A stretch of 64,000 nt of DNA from CAINVV01 sp038323575. Its GTDB lineage: Bacteria > Bacteroidota > Bacteroidia > Bacteroidales > Prolixibacteraceae. Below are positions 1 through 7,573 of this stretch, in pieces (position 1 is the stretch's first letter; every line of letters starts with the position of its first letter). The translations under genes were made by a program, and so were the position numbers. The DNA lies in contig JBBQHB010000007.1 of assembly GCA_038323575.1 (NCBI GenBank), forward strand, positions 30,332 through 94,331, read 5' to 3'. The notes beneath the pieces are model-generated. The model was not told the DNA's origin and ran no database searches. It saw only the letters and a list, made by a program, of their open reading frames with translations.

Positions 1-94
1 ATTTATACCTGTATCTATGGGTGAATCAAGACTCAGGACTGAAACTGCAGGTGTGGTTGCTTGTCACACAGTATGTCTGGTAAACCAAAAATAA

Positions 95-1756
95 TCAACG
101 TTTGCCCTTTTCCAGTTGAAGTGTTTTTGTTGTAGCGTCGCATACGGATGAAGGGCCCCAATATTGAATAGGCCCCGGATAAACATAAGATGTTTTAAGT
201 GCCCACTCGTCACGGTTGGCTGCAAATGCTTTGAAAGGAGCATCATCCAGCAGCACCAGTGCTTTCTGGATCACAGGTTTCATCATTCCGTGACGTCTTT
301 CCATGTTCATCATCATTGTAAAAGGTACTCCTGCAGCGATCCACTGACCAGAAGGAGCCGTTGTATTTTGAACAGAGGCCATGTATCCGGTTTTACCTTC
401 TGAAATCAGTAATGCTGCAGTCTGACCCAGTGAATAGCAGTAGTCTGTGTCAAAATTTGAAGGAGCAGCACAACGGCCCTCATAACCAAAGAAATGGTTC
501 TGCGCGGAGAATCTGACTTTGGCTTCTCCCTGTTTCTTCAGGACGGAAAGGCGTTTTTCCACCATTTCTATCAACAATCTTTCAGTCTCTATCCTGGATA
601 CCTGGACATTGCCATGGGGGTCGCGATCCAGCGTTAGCTGTTTGGCAATTCCCTTTGGTAAAGACCTGAAGACCCTGGATGTTTCATCTGCCAGGTGCTG
701 AATAACATATTCTCTTTTCTCATCATCGGTAACCTGGGCATTGAATGCATCCGCAGTCGGATGGCCCTCAGCAAGAAGATCGTTCAGTTCGGCAATCAGC
801 AGCTTCATCTCAGGAATGAATTCAATCAATCCTTCAGGGATTAAGGCAACGCCAAAATTCTCACCGTTTACAGCTCTGTTCGTAATAACACTTACCAGGT
901 CATCAACGATTTGCTGCAGCGTTTGTTCTTTTTCGGCAATTTCTTCCGAAATCAGGCAAACATTTGGTTGCGTCTGAAGGGCACATTCTAAACCGATATG
1001 GGAAGCCGAGCGTCCCATCAATTTGATAAAGTGCCAGTATTTTTTTGCAGAATTAGCATCCCGCATGATATTCCCTATCAATTCACCGTATACTTTACAG
1101 GCAGTATCAAAACCGAAAGAAGTTTCTATCATATTATTTTTCAGGTCACCGTCGATAGTCTTTGGACATCCGATAACCTGAACTCCGCTCTCCTTCTGAA
1201 GATAATACTCAGCCAAAACACATGCATTTGTGTTTGAATCATCGCCGCCGATAACAACGACAGCTTTGATATCCAGTTTTCTGCAAATCTCTAATCCCTT
1301 GTCAAATTGGTTTGTTTCTTCAAGTTTTGTACGACCTGACCCAATAATATCAAATCCTCCCGTATTTCTGTATTCCTCAACGACCTGAGCAGTAAGCTCC
1401 ATGTAGTGATGCCCGACCAAACCACCGGGACCTCCGAGAAAACCATATAATTTATTCTTAGCATTGAGTTTTTTCAGACCGTCAAAAAGGCCGGAGATTA
1501 CGTTGTGCCCGCCCGGTGCCTGTCCTCCCGACAAAATTACACCAACATTCATTTGAGGCAGCAATTCACCTTTGCCGCCTTCTTCGAAAGTAACGAGCGG
1601 CATTCCATATGTATTTGGGAATATTTTCCTGATTTCTTCCTGATCAGCAACTGATTCAGTATTTTTTCCGTACACAATTTTCACATTTCCCTGCAAAGCT
1701 TTTGGCATCTTTGGCGTATACTTTGCCCTTTCTGTTTGTAAGGCGCTTTTGATCAT
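95..1756 (-). CDS. pfp: PPi-dependent 6-phosphofructokinase (diphosphate--fructose-6-phosphate 1-phosphotransferase)
   Basis: The 553-residue protein interconverts fructose 6-phosphate and fructose 1,6-bisphosphate using pyrophosphate instead of ATP, a reversible cytosolic glycolytic step. The PFK fold is plain: the phosphate-binding LSGGQAPGGHN segment (about residues 75-85), GGDDS at 170-174 (Asp after GGD is the hallmark of the PPi enzyme; ATP enzymes have Gly), the catalytic PKTIDGD loop at 198-204, and MGRSASH near residue 250. The length fits the long-form (plant beta-like) PPi-PFK clade that is usual in Bacteroidota. It is transcribed alone; the gene upstream (Arc-type) is on the same strand but over 130 bases away. 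A -7 element lies just upstream of the ATG. The identification is secure; PPi specificity rests on the GGDDS motif. Confidence 0.95.
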   Translation of the reverse strand: MIKSALQTERAKYTPKMPKALQGNVKIVYGKNTESVADQEEIRKIFPNTYGMPLVTFEEGGKGELLPQMNVGVILSGGQAPGGHNVISGLFDGLKKLNAKNKLYGFLGGPGGLVGHHYMELTAQVVEEYRNTGGFDIIGSGRTKLEETNQFDKGLEICRKLDIKAVVVIGGDDSNTNACVLAEYYLQKESGVQVIGCPKTIDGDLKNNMIETSFGFDTACKVYGELIGNIMRDANSAKKYWHFIKLMGRSASHIGLECALQTQPNVCLISEEIAEKEQTLQQIVDDLVSVITNRAVNGENFGVALIPEGLIEFIPEMKLLIAELNDLLAEGHPTADAFNAQVTDDEKREYVIQHLADETSRVFRSLPKGIAKQLTLDRDPHGNVQVSRIETERLLIEMVEKRLSVLKKQGEAKVRFSAQNHFFGYEGRCAAPSNFDTDYCYSLGQTAALLISEGKTGYMASVQNTTAPSGQWIAAGVPFTMMMNMERRHGMMKPVIQKALVLLDDAPFKAFAANRDEWALKTSYVYPGPIQYWGPSSVCDATTKTLQLEKGKR

Positions 1757-1792
1757 ATTCTTAAAAATTGTCGGTTTTTACGTTATTTGTCG

Positions 1793-1800
1793 CAAAATTA
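1793..1800 (-). promoter_or_regulatory. Putative -7 promoter element for pfp
   Basis: On the minus strand the bases read TAATTTTG, an exact match to the Bacteroidota -7 consensus TAnnTTTG, 37 bases before the pfp start codon. No good TTTG/TTG -33 box is seen at 19-21 bases, so this is a half-supported promoter. Confidence 0.4.
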
Positions 1801-1889
1801 ACCCGCAAAATTCCAAATTGTCCTTTTCAGGTACTGAAAAAGGTAAAATTTGACAATCTTTTAATATTCCCGCCGTTCAATAAGATTTT

Positions 1890-2072
1890 CTATTTTCCCC
1901 CGTCTGTCTGTTCCGGTTTTTTTGCATGGTTCCGTCCTGCCGATTTCAGCGACTGGTTCAGCAGGTATTCGATCTGCCCGTTGACGCTGCGGAACTCATC
2001 CGCAGCCCAACGTTCCAGTGCATCGTACACTTCCTGCTGAACACGCAGAACGAAAGATTTTTTCTTACCCAT
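1890..2072 (-). CDS. Arc-type ribbon-helix-helix DNA-binding protein, 60 aa
   Basis: A small basic protein starting MGKKKSFVLRV and continuing with a helix pair around ALERWAADEFRSVNGQIEYLL, the Arc/MetJ ribbon-helix-helix pattern (a beta strand that reads the DNA major groove, then two dimerising helices). The longer open frame reaches into the upstream gene, so the start is placed at the internal ATG at 2072, which gives a 10-base gap from the SPFH gene's stop and an in-register Arc fold. In Bacteroidota an Arc-type gene often follows an SPFH gene, and the pair is probably co-transcribed here. The DNA target is unknown; it could regulate its own operon. The C-terminus (residues 45-60) is a polar tail without a recognisable fold. 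Confidence 0.8.
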   Translation of the reverse strand: MGKKKSFVLRVQQEVYDALERWAADEFRSVNGQIEYLLNQSLKSAGRNHAKKPEQTDGGK

Positions 2073-2082
2073 TCTTCTTTTA

Positions 2083-3000
2083 TTAGTAAATAGAACCGGC
2101 ATTGATAACCGGACGGGCAGATTCATCCGCACAGAGCACAACCAACAGATTGCTCACCATGGAGGCTTTTTTCTCATCGTCCAGTTCAATAATCTGCTTG
2201 TCTTTCAGTTCATCCAAAGCAAGTTTAACCATACCGACAGCACCTTCTACAATTTTCTGCCGTGCTGCGACGATCGCTGTAGCCTGCTGGCGACGAAGCA
2301 TGGCTCCTGCAATCTCGGGTGCATAGGAAAGATTGGAAATCCGGGCCTCTATCACCTCTATGCCAACCAGCGATAGACGATCTTTGACTTCTGTTGCCAA
2401 TGCATTGTTGATTTCATCGATTCCGGAACGCAGACAAATGATTTCTGGTCCGCCGTCCTGTTCAATGTTGTCGTACGGATAGGTATGGGCCAGTTTACGC
2501 AGAGCGGATTCGGTCTGAATTTTGATGAATTTCTGGTAGGATTCCTCAAATTTTGTTTTTTTGATGCCCGACTTTGGATCCACCTCTTCAATGGTTTCAA
2601 TGTCAAATACCGCTTTGTAGGTATCTACCACTTTCCAGACAACGATCGCACTGATTAAAATAGGATTACCCTGCTGATCATTCACTTTGATCACATCAGA
2701 CTCCAGATTGCGAATTCGTAAAGAGACCTTCTTCTTATCATAAAAAGGATTAAGCCAAAAGAAACCGTTCCCTTTAACCGTTCCGCAGTACTTTCCAAAG
2801 AAAATAAGCACTTTGGTTTGATTTGGCTGAACGATAAACAATCCCATCATCCATACAACCCCGGTCAATGAAATCAGTACATAAACCAGAATAAGCCAGA
2901 GATCTTTGTTGTAGATAGCACACAGTGGTGCAAATAAGAGTACAATTGCCACGAATAAGTGAAAGAATCCATTGTTCCTGAGTTGAATTTCTTTTTCCAT
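2083..3000 (-). CDS. SPFH/Band 7 domain membrane protein
   Basis: A 305-residue stomatin/prohibitin/flotillin-family protein. Two hydrophobic segments at about residues 12-50 anchor it in the inner membrane. They are followed by an SPFH domain that starts near VQPNQTKVLIFFGKY, includes the variant insert with PFYDKK, and ends in a charged helix (EIAGAMLRRQQATAIVAARQ) typical of SPFH oligomerisation. Such proteins form membrane-associated rings linked to protein quality control or membrane organisation; the substrate is not evident from sequence. The Arc-type gene follows at once. uvrA is divergent on the other side of a 120-base gap holding several AATGAT palindromes. The ATG at 3000 is chosen because the membrane segment follows directly. 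Confidence 0.88.
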   Translation of the reverse strand: MEKEIQLRNNGFFHLFVAIVLLFAPLCAIYNKDLWLILVYVLISLTGVVWMMGLFIVQPNQTKVLIFFGKYCGTVKGNGFFWLNPFYDKKKVSLRIRNLESDVIKVNDQQGNPILISAIVVWKVVDTYKAVFDIETIEEVDPKSGIKKTKFEESYQKFIKIQTESALRKLAHTYPYDNIEQDGGPEIICLRSGIDEINNALATEVKDRLSLVGIEVIEARISNLSYAPEIAGAMLRRQQATAIVAARQKIVEGAVGMVKLALDELKDKQIIELDDEKKASMVSNLLVVLCADESARPVINAGSIY

Positions 3001-3014
3001 TTTGAAAGGTATTA

Positions 3015-3069
3015 AATGATATTACAATGATATCATTTTGAATCGAAATATACAATGATTTTTATCATT
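3015..3069. promoter_or_regulatory. AATGAT/ATCATT palindrome cluster in the SPFH-uvrA divergent region
   Basis: Within 55 bases there is a single AATGAT (3015-3020), a perfect 12-base palindrome AATGATATCATT (3026-3037), and a second inverted repeat of the same half-sites with a 4-base spacer (3054-3069). The cluster lies in the upstream region of both the SPFH gene and uvrA, where an operator would be expected. The regulator is not known; the co-operonic Arc-type protein is one candidate. Confidence 0.45.
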
Positions 3070-3100
3070 ATTTTAGTAAATTTACCGGCTTGTTAAATCG

Positions 3101-3115
3101 AACAATCAAATTGTT
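3101..3115 (+). promoter_or_regulatory. Inverted repeat directly before the uvrA start
   Basis: AACAAT-CAA-ATTGTT is a perfect 6-3-6 inverted repeat ending 5 bases before the uvrA ATG. No Shine-Dalgarno sequence is visible. It could form a weak hairpin over the ribosome-binding region or be a protein-binding site; its AT-rich stem makes a stable RNA hairpin doubtful. Confidence 0.3.
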
Positions 3116-3120
3116 TTTCA

Positions 3121-5922
3121 ATGTCTGAAAATCTTAAAAATCAATATATTGAAATTAAAGGGGCCAAAGTACACAACCTTAAAAACATCGATATAAAGAT
3201 TCCCAGGAACAAACTGGTTGTCATTACCGGCCTTTCAGGTTCCGGAAAATCATCACTGGCTTTTGACACCCTGTATGCTGAAGGACAGCGGCGTTATGTC
3301 GAATCCCTCTCCTCCTATGCCCGTCAGTTCCTCGGCAGGATGGACAAACCTGAAGTGGATTACATCAAGGGGATTCCGCCGGCAATAGCCATTGAGCAGA
3401 AGGTAAATACCCGCAATCCGAGGTCCACGGTAGGCACTTCTACCGAGATTTACGATTACATGAAGTTGCTTTATGCAAGAATCGGCAGAACCTATTCGCC
3501 GGTCTCCGGTATTGAAGTACAGAGACATGAGGTGGTTGACGTAGTCAAATATTTATGTTCTTTCCCTTCAGGTTCCAGGATAACAATCGTTGCTCCGATG
3601 CAGATCGGTCAAGGCAGGACTTTTCTCAAAGAAGCGGAGTTACTTTTGCAGCAAGGATTTACCAGGCTGGAGTTGGACGGTGAAATTGTAAAAATCAGCG
3701 ACCTGGAAAAGTACGGGAAAACACCTGCGGAGATCAACGTATTAATTGACAGAATGCCCGTTTCTGATGACGAGGATTTTTCTTCGCGGCAGGCAGATTC
3801 TGTTCAGACAGCTTTTTTTGAAGGGAAAGGTACATGTCTGACCCGTGTGGAAATAGAAAACCGGACAGAAACCAAACAGTTTTCCAATCGCTTTGAAGCC
3901 GACGGAATGACTTTTGAAGAACCAACCCTTCATCTTTTCAGTTTTAACAACCCGATCGGCGCCTGTCCGGTTTGCGAGGGATACGGCAAAACGATCGGTA
4001 TTGATGAAGACCTAGTGGTCCCGAACAAATCCTTGTCCGTATTCAGCGATGCAATTGTATGCTGGAAAGGAGAAAAAATGGGTGAATGGAAAGAACAACT
4101 GGTTAAATATGCAGCCAAATTCGCTTTTCCGATCCATAAGCCCTATTATGAGCTGACCCATGAACAAAAAAGGCTGCTTTGGACCGGAAACAGTTATTTC
4201 GAAGGGTTAAATGATTTTTTCAAACAGCTTGAAGAGCAAACCTATAAAATACAATACCGGGTGATGTTGTCGCGTTACCGCGGGAAAACAACCTGCCCGG
4301 CCTGCGAAGGAACCAGGCTGAAAAAAGAGGCATCCTATGTTAAAGTCGGCGGGAAATCGGTAACTGAGCTGGTTAACCTTCCGGTTACGGAACTGCAGTT
4401 ATTTTTCCGGCAACTTGTCCTGTCAGAAACAGACCGTCATGTTGCTGAGCGGCTGCTGATTGAGATCAACAACAGGCTTGAATTTTTGTGCGATGTCGGT
4501 CTCGGCTACCTGACCCTGAACCGGCTTTCCTCAACTTTATCAGGCGGTGAATCCCAACGGATTAACCTGGCCACCTCGTTAGGCAGCAGCCTGGTTGGAT
4601 CCATGTATATCCTGGATGAACCCTCCATCGGGCTGCATCCCCGGGATACCGGACGGCTGATTAAAGTCCTCCGCAAATTACAGCAACTCGGCAACAGTGT
4701 TATCGTCGTCGAGCATGATGAAGAAATTATGCGGGCAGCAGATTACCTGATCGACATTGGTCCATTGGCCGGACTGCATGGCGGAGAAGTTGTATTTGAA
4801 GGTACCCATGAAGAACTGGTGCTGAATCCTGTAAGCCAGACCGCCAAATACCTGACCGGGGCAGAGCAAATCCCTGTTCCCGAAAGACGCAGGAAATGGA
4901 ACAGTTTCATTGAAATTACAGGAGCCAGGGAGAATAACCTGAAAGGCATCGATGTGAAATTTCCACTAAACACCCTGACTGTCATCACCGGAGTGAGTGG
5001 CTCCGGCAAATCATCCCTGGTAAAACGCATTCTTTTTCCGGCATTGACAAAACATTACGGTGGTTATGGTGAAAAAACAGGCGATCATACAAGCCTTACC
5101 GGTGATCTGAACAGAATCATCGCCATAGAGTTTGTCGACCAGAACCCTATCGGGAAATCGTCAAGATCGAATCCGGTAACCTATCTGAAAGTTTACGATG
5201 AAATAAGAAAATTGTACGCCGATCAACCTGCAGCGAAAGTTAACGGATTTACGCCTTCGCACTTTTCGTTCAACATTGACGGCGGCAGATGCGAAACCTG
5301 CCAGGGTGAAGGAGAAATTAAGGTCGAAATGCAGTTTATGGCAGACATTCTTTTAACCTGTGAGAGCTGTGGCGGCAAGCGTTTCAAAACAGATGTCCTG
5401 GACGTGAGCTACAGAAATAAAAATATTTACGAACTGCTCGAGATGACTGTGGATGAAGCCATCGAATTTTTCAATGAAAAACCGACCGGTAAAAAAATAG
5501 CAAAAAAATTACAACCGTTGCAGGATGTTGGTTTGGGTTATGTCCACCTCGGACAGTCATCCAGTACGCTCTCCGGCGGAGAGAGCCAGCGGGTCAAGCT
5601 GGCCTCTTTCCTGGCCAAAGAGAAGGAGGGTGCCACGCTGTTCATATTTGACGAGCCTACTACGGGCCTCCATTTTCATGACATCAGGAAATTGCTCGAT
5701 TCGATGAATTCGTTGATTTCGAGGGGTCATTCGATTCTGGTTATAGAGCACAATCCCGAGGTAATAAAAGTTGCAGACTGGGTTATTGATCTTGGACCGG
5801 AAGGCGGTGAAAAAGGTGGTTATAAGTTGTTTGAAGGGACACCCGAGGGTTTGGCTCAATGTTCCGACTCATTTACGGGAGCTTTCCTTCGAAATCACCA
5901 TTTTATAAGCGTATCTAAATAA
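3121..5922 (+). CDS. uvrA: Excinuclease ABC subunit A (UvrA), variant with a partly lost zinc module
   Basis: A 933-residue UvrA, the damage-sensing ATPase dimer of nucleotide excision repair. Two ABC ATPase halves are clear: Walker A GLSGSGKSS at 37-45 and a second GVSGSGKSS in the C-terminal half; signature STLSGGESQR occurs in each half, with ILDEPSIGLH and IFDEPTTGLH as the Walker B regions. The CEGTR and late CETCQGEG...CESCGGK zinc module is intact. In the insertion region, however, the usual leading CxxC (before LFSFNNP) is replaced by FEADGM, leaving only the following ACPVC pair, and the usual CP.H-type segment near residue 120 reads YSPVSG. Bacteroidota often carry more than one UvrA, so this may be the paralogue rather than the canonical copy. 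It stands alone on the plus strand; the HEAT-like gene after it has its own -7 element. Confidence 0.93.
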   Translation: MSENLKNQYIEIKGAKVHNLKNIDIKIPRNKLVVITGLSGSGKSSLAFDTLYAEGQRRYVESLSSYARQFLGRMDKPEVDYIKGIPPAIAIEQKVNTRNPRSTVGTSTEIYDYMKLLYARIGRTYSPVSGIEVQRHEVVDVVKYLCSFPSGSRITIVAPMQIGQGRTFLKEAELLLQQGFTRLELDGEIVKISDLEKYGKTPAEINVLIDRMPVSDDEDFSSRQADSVQTAFFEGKGTCLTRVEIENRTETKQFSNRFEADGMTFEEPTLHLFSFNNPIGACPVCEGYGKTIGIDEDLVVPNKSLSVFSDAIVCWKGEKMGEWKEQLVKYAAKFAFPIHKPYYELTHEQKRLLWTGNSYFEGLNDFFKQLEEQTYKIQYRVMLSRYRGKTTCPACEGTRLKKEASYVKVGGKSVTELVNLPVTELQLFFRQLVLSETDRHVAERLLIEINNRLEFLCDVGLGYLTLNRLSSTLSGGESQRINLATSLGSSLVGSMYILDEPSIGLHPRDTGRLIKVLRKLQQLGNSVIVVEHDEEIMRAADYLIDIGPLAGLHGGEVVFEGTHEELVLNPVSQTAKYLTGAEQIPVPERRRKWNSFIEITGARENNLKGIDVKFPLNTLTVITGVSGSGKSSLVKRILFPALTKHYGGYGEKTGDHTSLTGDLNRIIAIEFVDQNPIGKSSRSNPVTYLKVYDEIRKLYADQPAAKVNGFTPSHFSFNIDGGRCETCQGEGEIKVEMQFMADILLTCESCGGKRFKTDVLDVSYRNKNIYELLEMTVDEAIEFFNEKPTGKKIAKKLQPLQDVGLGYVHLGQSSSTLSGGESQRVKLASFLAKEKEGATLFIFDEPTTGLHFHDIRKLLDSMNSLISRGHSILVIEHNPEVIKVADWVIDLGPEGGEKGGYKLFEGTPEGLAQCSDSFTGAFLRNHHFISVSK

Positions 5923-5925
5923 TTT

Positions 5926-5933
5926 TATCTTTG
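5926..5933 (+). promoter_or_regulatory. Putative -7 promoter element for the HEAT-like/PorP genes
   Basis: TATCTTTG matches TAnnTTTG exactly, 3 bases after the uvrA stop and 28 bases before the next ATG. A TTTT tract 21 bases upstream is a weak -33 candidate. Confidence 0.45.
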
Positions 5934-5961
5934 TCCTTCGTAAAAAGAAAAATCTCAGCTA

Positions 5962-6501
5962 ATGGATGAACTGGATAAATTAAACCGCTTGAAAAATGCC
6001 GTTAAAACGGGTAATCCGGAACTGATTGATCACGCATTGGAAGAGATCAAAAGCAAGGGAGATGATACTTACATTGCCCCGTTAATCGGATATATTCATC
6101 AAAATCCTTCACGGGAGATTAAAGATAAAATCTTTCAGCTTTTTATTGATTTGAAAGATGAAAATTCTGTCGATCAACTGATTGCTGAATTGAAAAACGA
6201 AAAAGATCTTGATGTTCTGGAGCGTTTGGTTGCTGCCTGCTGGCAAAACGGTCTCAATTACAGCAAGCACCTGCCCTATTTTGTCCAGTTGGTGTTGGAG
6301 CAGGAATTCCAGATAGCCTTTGAGGCCTTTACGGTCATTGAGAATATGTACGGTAAAATCGACAGTGATGTTGAAACAATGCTGAAAAACAAAATTGAAA
6401 AAAGCCTCTCAACTGTTGAAGAAAGGAAACAATATCTGCTGAAGGGCATGTTGGAGATTATTCCCAATATTCCGCTGGATCAGGATCCGGTTGATTTCTA
6501 A
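5962..6501 (+). CDS. HEAT-like helical repeat protein, 179 aa
   Basis: A soluble, acidic, all-helical protein without a signal peptide. Its spacing of helix pairs (IAPLIGYIHQNPSREIKDKI, VDQLIAELKNEKDLDVLERL and LPYFVQLVLEQEFQIAFEAF) resembles HEAT/armadillo repeats, which serve as protein-binding scaffolds. No catalytic motif is visible. It lies 16 bases before porP-like gene 6518 and is probably in the same transcript, but a link to secretion is only positional. It has no specific known function. Confidence 0.75.
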   Translation: MDELDKLNRLKNAVKTGNPELIDHALEEIKSKGDDTYIAPLIGYIHQNPSREIKDKIFQLFIDLKDENSVDQLIAELKNEKDLDVLERLVAACWQNGLNYSKHLPYFVQLVLEQEFQIAFEAFTVIENMYGKIDSDVETMLKNKIEKSLSTVEERKQYLLKGMLEIIPNIPLDQDPVDF

Positions 6502-6517
6502 CCGGAATTAAATTAAC

Positions 6518-7567
6518 ATGAAGCGCACAACCTTAAATTTCTGTTTGACCACCATTCATCAATTCCTGACAAAAAAGGGATCGGTTGTGCTGTCTTTGTT
6601 TTTGTTCATGATCCTGTTTTCGCCAACGATCCTAAAGGCTCAGGATCCCCAGTTTTCCCAGTTCTACTCCAATCCGCTCTATCTGAATCCTGCTTTTACA
6701 GGCACAAGCAGTTATCCGAGAATAGTTACCAATTACCGAAACCAATGGCCAAGTTCGGGCAATACATTTGTCACTTACAACTTCTCTTACGACGAATATG
6801 TTCTTGGGATGAAAGGTGCAATAGGCTTTCAGACACTTTATGACAGGGAAGTTAACGGCACAATCAATACCATACAGAGTTCCTTCGTTTACTGTTACCA
6901 CACCAAAGTCAATGACCGGCTTTTCTTTTCTTCGGCCATTCAGGCAGGCTTTGTTTATAAAAAATTCAACACAGCCAATCTGATCTTTCCCGGCATGATT
7001 AATCAGGAAAACGGGAATATATCTGACACTTACGCCATGCCGATCGAAAACGGACAAAAAATATTCCCTGACTTCACTTTTGGAATGGTTGCCCAGCAGG
7101 AAGATTTCTATTTTGGTTTTGCCGTTAGTCACCTGACCCAGCCTAATCAATCGATACTGGAGGGTGACGGAATGGGTAACCTGCCGATGAAATTTACCCT
7201 GCATGCCGGGGCGAAGTCCCATGATTTTATCAGACTTCTGTTCTCAAAAGGCTTCACGATCTCTCCGAATGTCATTTACCAGCAACAGGGAGTATTCAAA
7301 CAATTGAATCTCGGAATGTATGCAACCTCCAAATCACTCACTTTTGGGGCCTGGTACCGAAACAATCTTTCAGCCCGACCGGATGCAGTTATAGGGATGA
7401 TCGGTTATACCTTGCCCTACTTTCAACTTGGATACAGCTACGATTACGTTCTTTCTGACCTATCGCTCTACAGCATGGGATCGCATGAAATATCACTCAT
7501 TTTTTACCTGAACAGAAACCAGAAAAAGCGGGATTTCTTCAATACCATGCGGATACCGACGATTTAG
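6518..7567 (+). CDS. PorP/SprF family T9SS outer-membrane protein
   Basis: A 349-residue protein with an N-terminal signal peptide (hydrophobic residues about 22-38, cleavage likely after LKA) and the family hallmark directly after it: QDPQFSQFYSNPLYLNPAFTG. The rest is alternating beta strands ending in aromatic residues, as in outer-membrane barrels. PorP/SprF proteins associate with type IX secretion and are needed for surface delivery of partner proteins with type B (CHU_C) C-terminal domains, as SprF is for SprB in Flavobacterium. The three type B cargo genes begin 6 bases past its stop on the opposite strand, so this is the likely dedicated partner of that trio. A later in-frame Met (MILFSP) is possible as a start but would shorten the signal peptide. 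Confidence 0.92.
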   Translation: MKRTTLNFCLTTIHQFLTKKGSVVLSLFLFMILFSPTILKAQDPQFSQFYSNPLYLNPAFTGTSSYPRIVTNYRNQWPSSGNTFVTYNFSYDEYVLGMKGAIGFQTLYDREVNGTINTIQSSFVYCYHTKVNDRLFFSSAIQAGFVYKKFNTANLIFPGMINQENGNISDTYAMPIENGQKIFPDFTFGMVAQQEDFYFGFAVSHLTQPNQSILEGDGMGNLPMKFTLHAGAKSHDFIRLLFSKGFTISPNVIYQQQGVFKQLNLGMYATSKSLTFGAWYRNNLSARPDAVIGMIGYTLPYFQLGYSYDYVLSDLSLYSMGSHEISLIFYLNRNQKKRDFFNTMRIPTI

Positions 7568-7573
7568 CAGTCT

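Noticed and set aside
1..94. Gene or terminator at the left edge
   Set aside because: Nothing coding was recognised; only a GACTCAGGACTGAAACTG word related to repeats near 21905 and 47803. Too short to judge.
3026..3069. Fur box
   Set aside because: AATGATATCATT resembles part of the Fur consensus but lacks the central base and outer half-sites, and neither gene is an iron gene.
6632..7222. 196-codon open frame on the minus strand
   Set aside because: Antisense to the PorP/SprF gene with no recognisable motifs.
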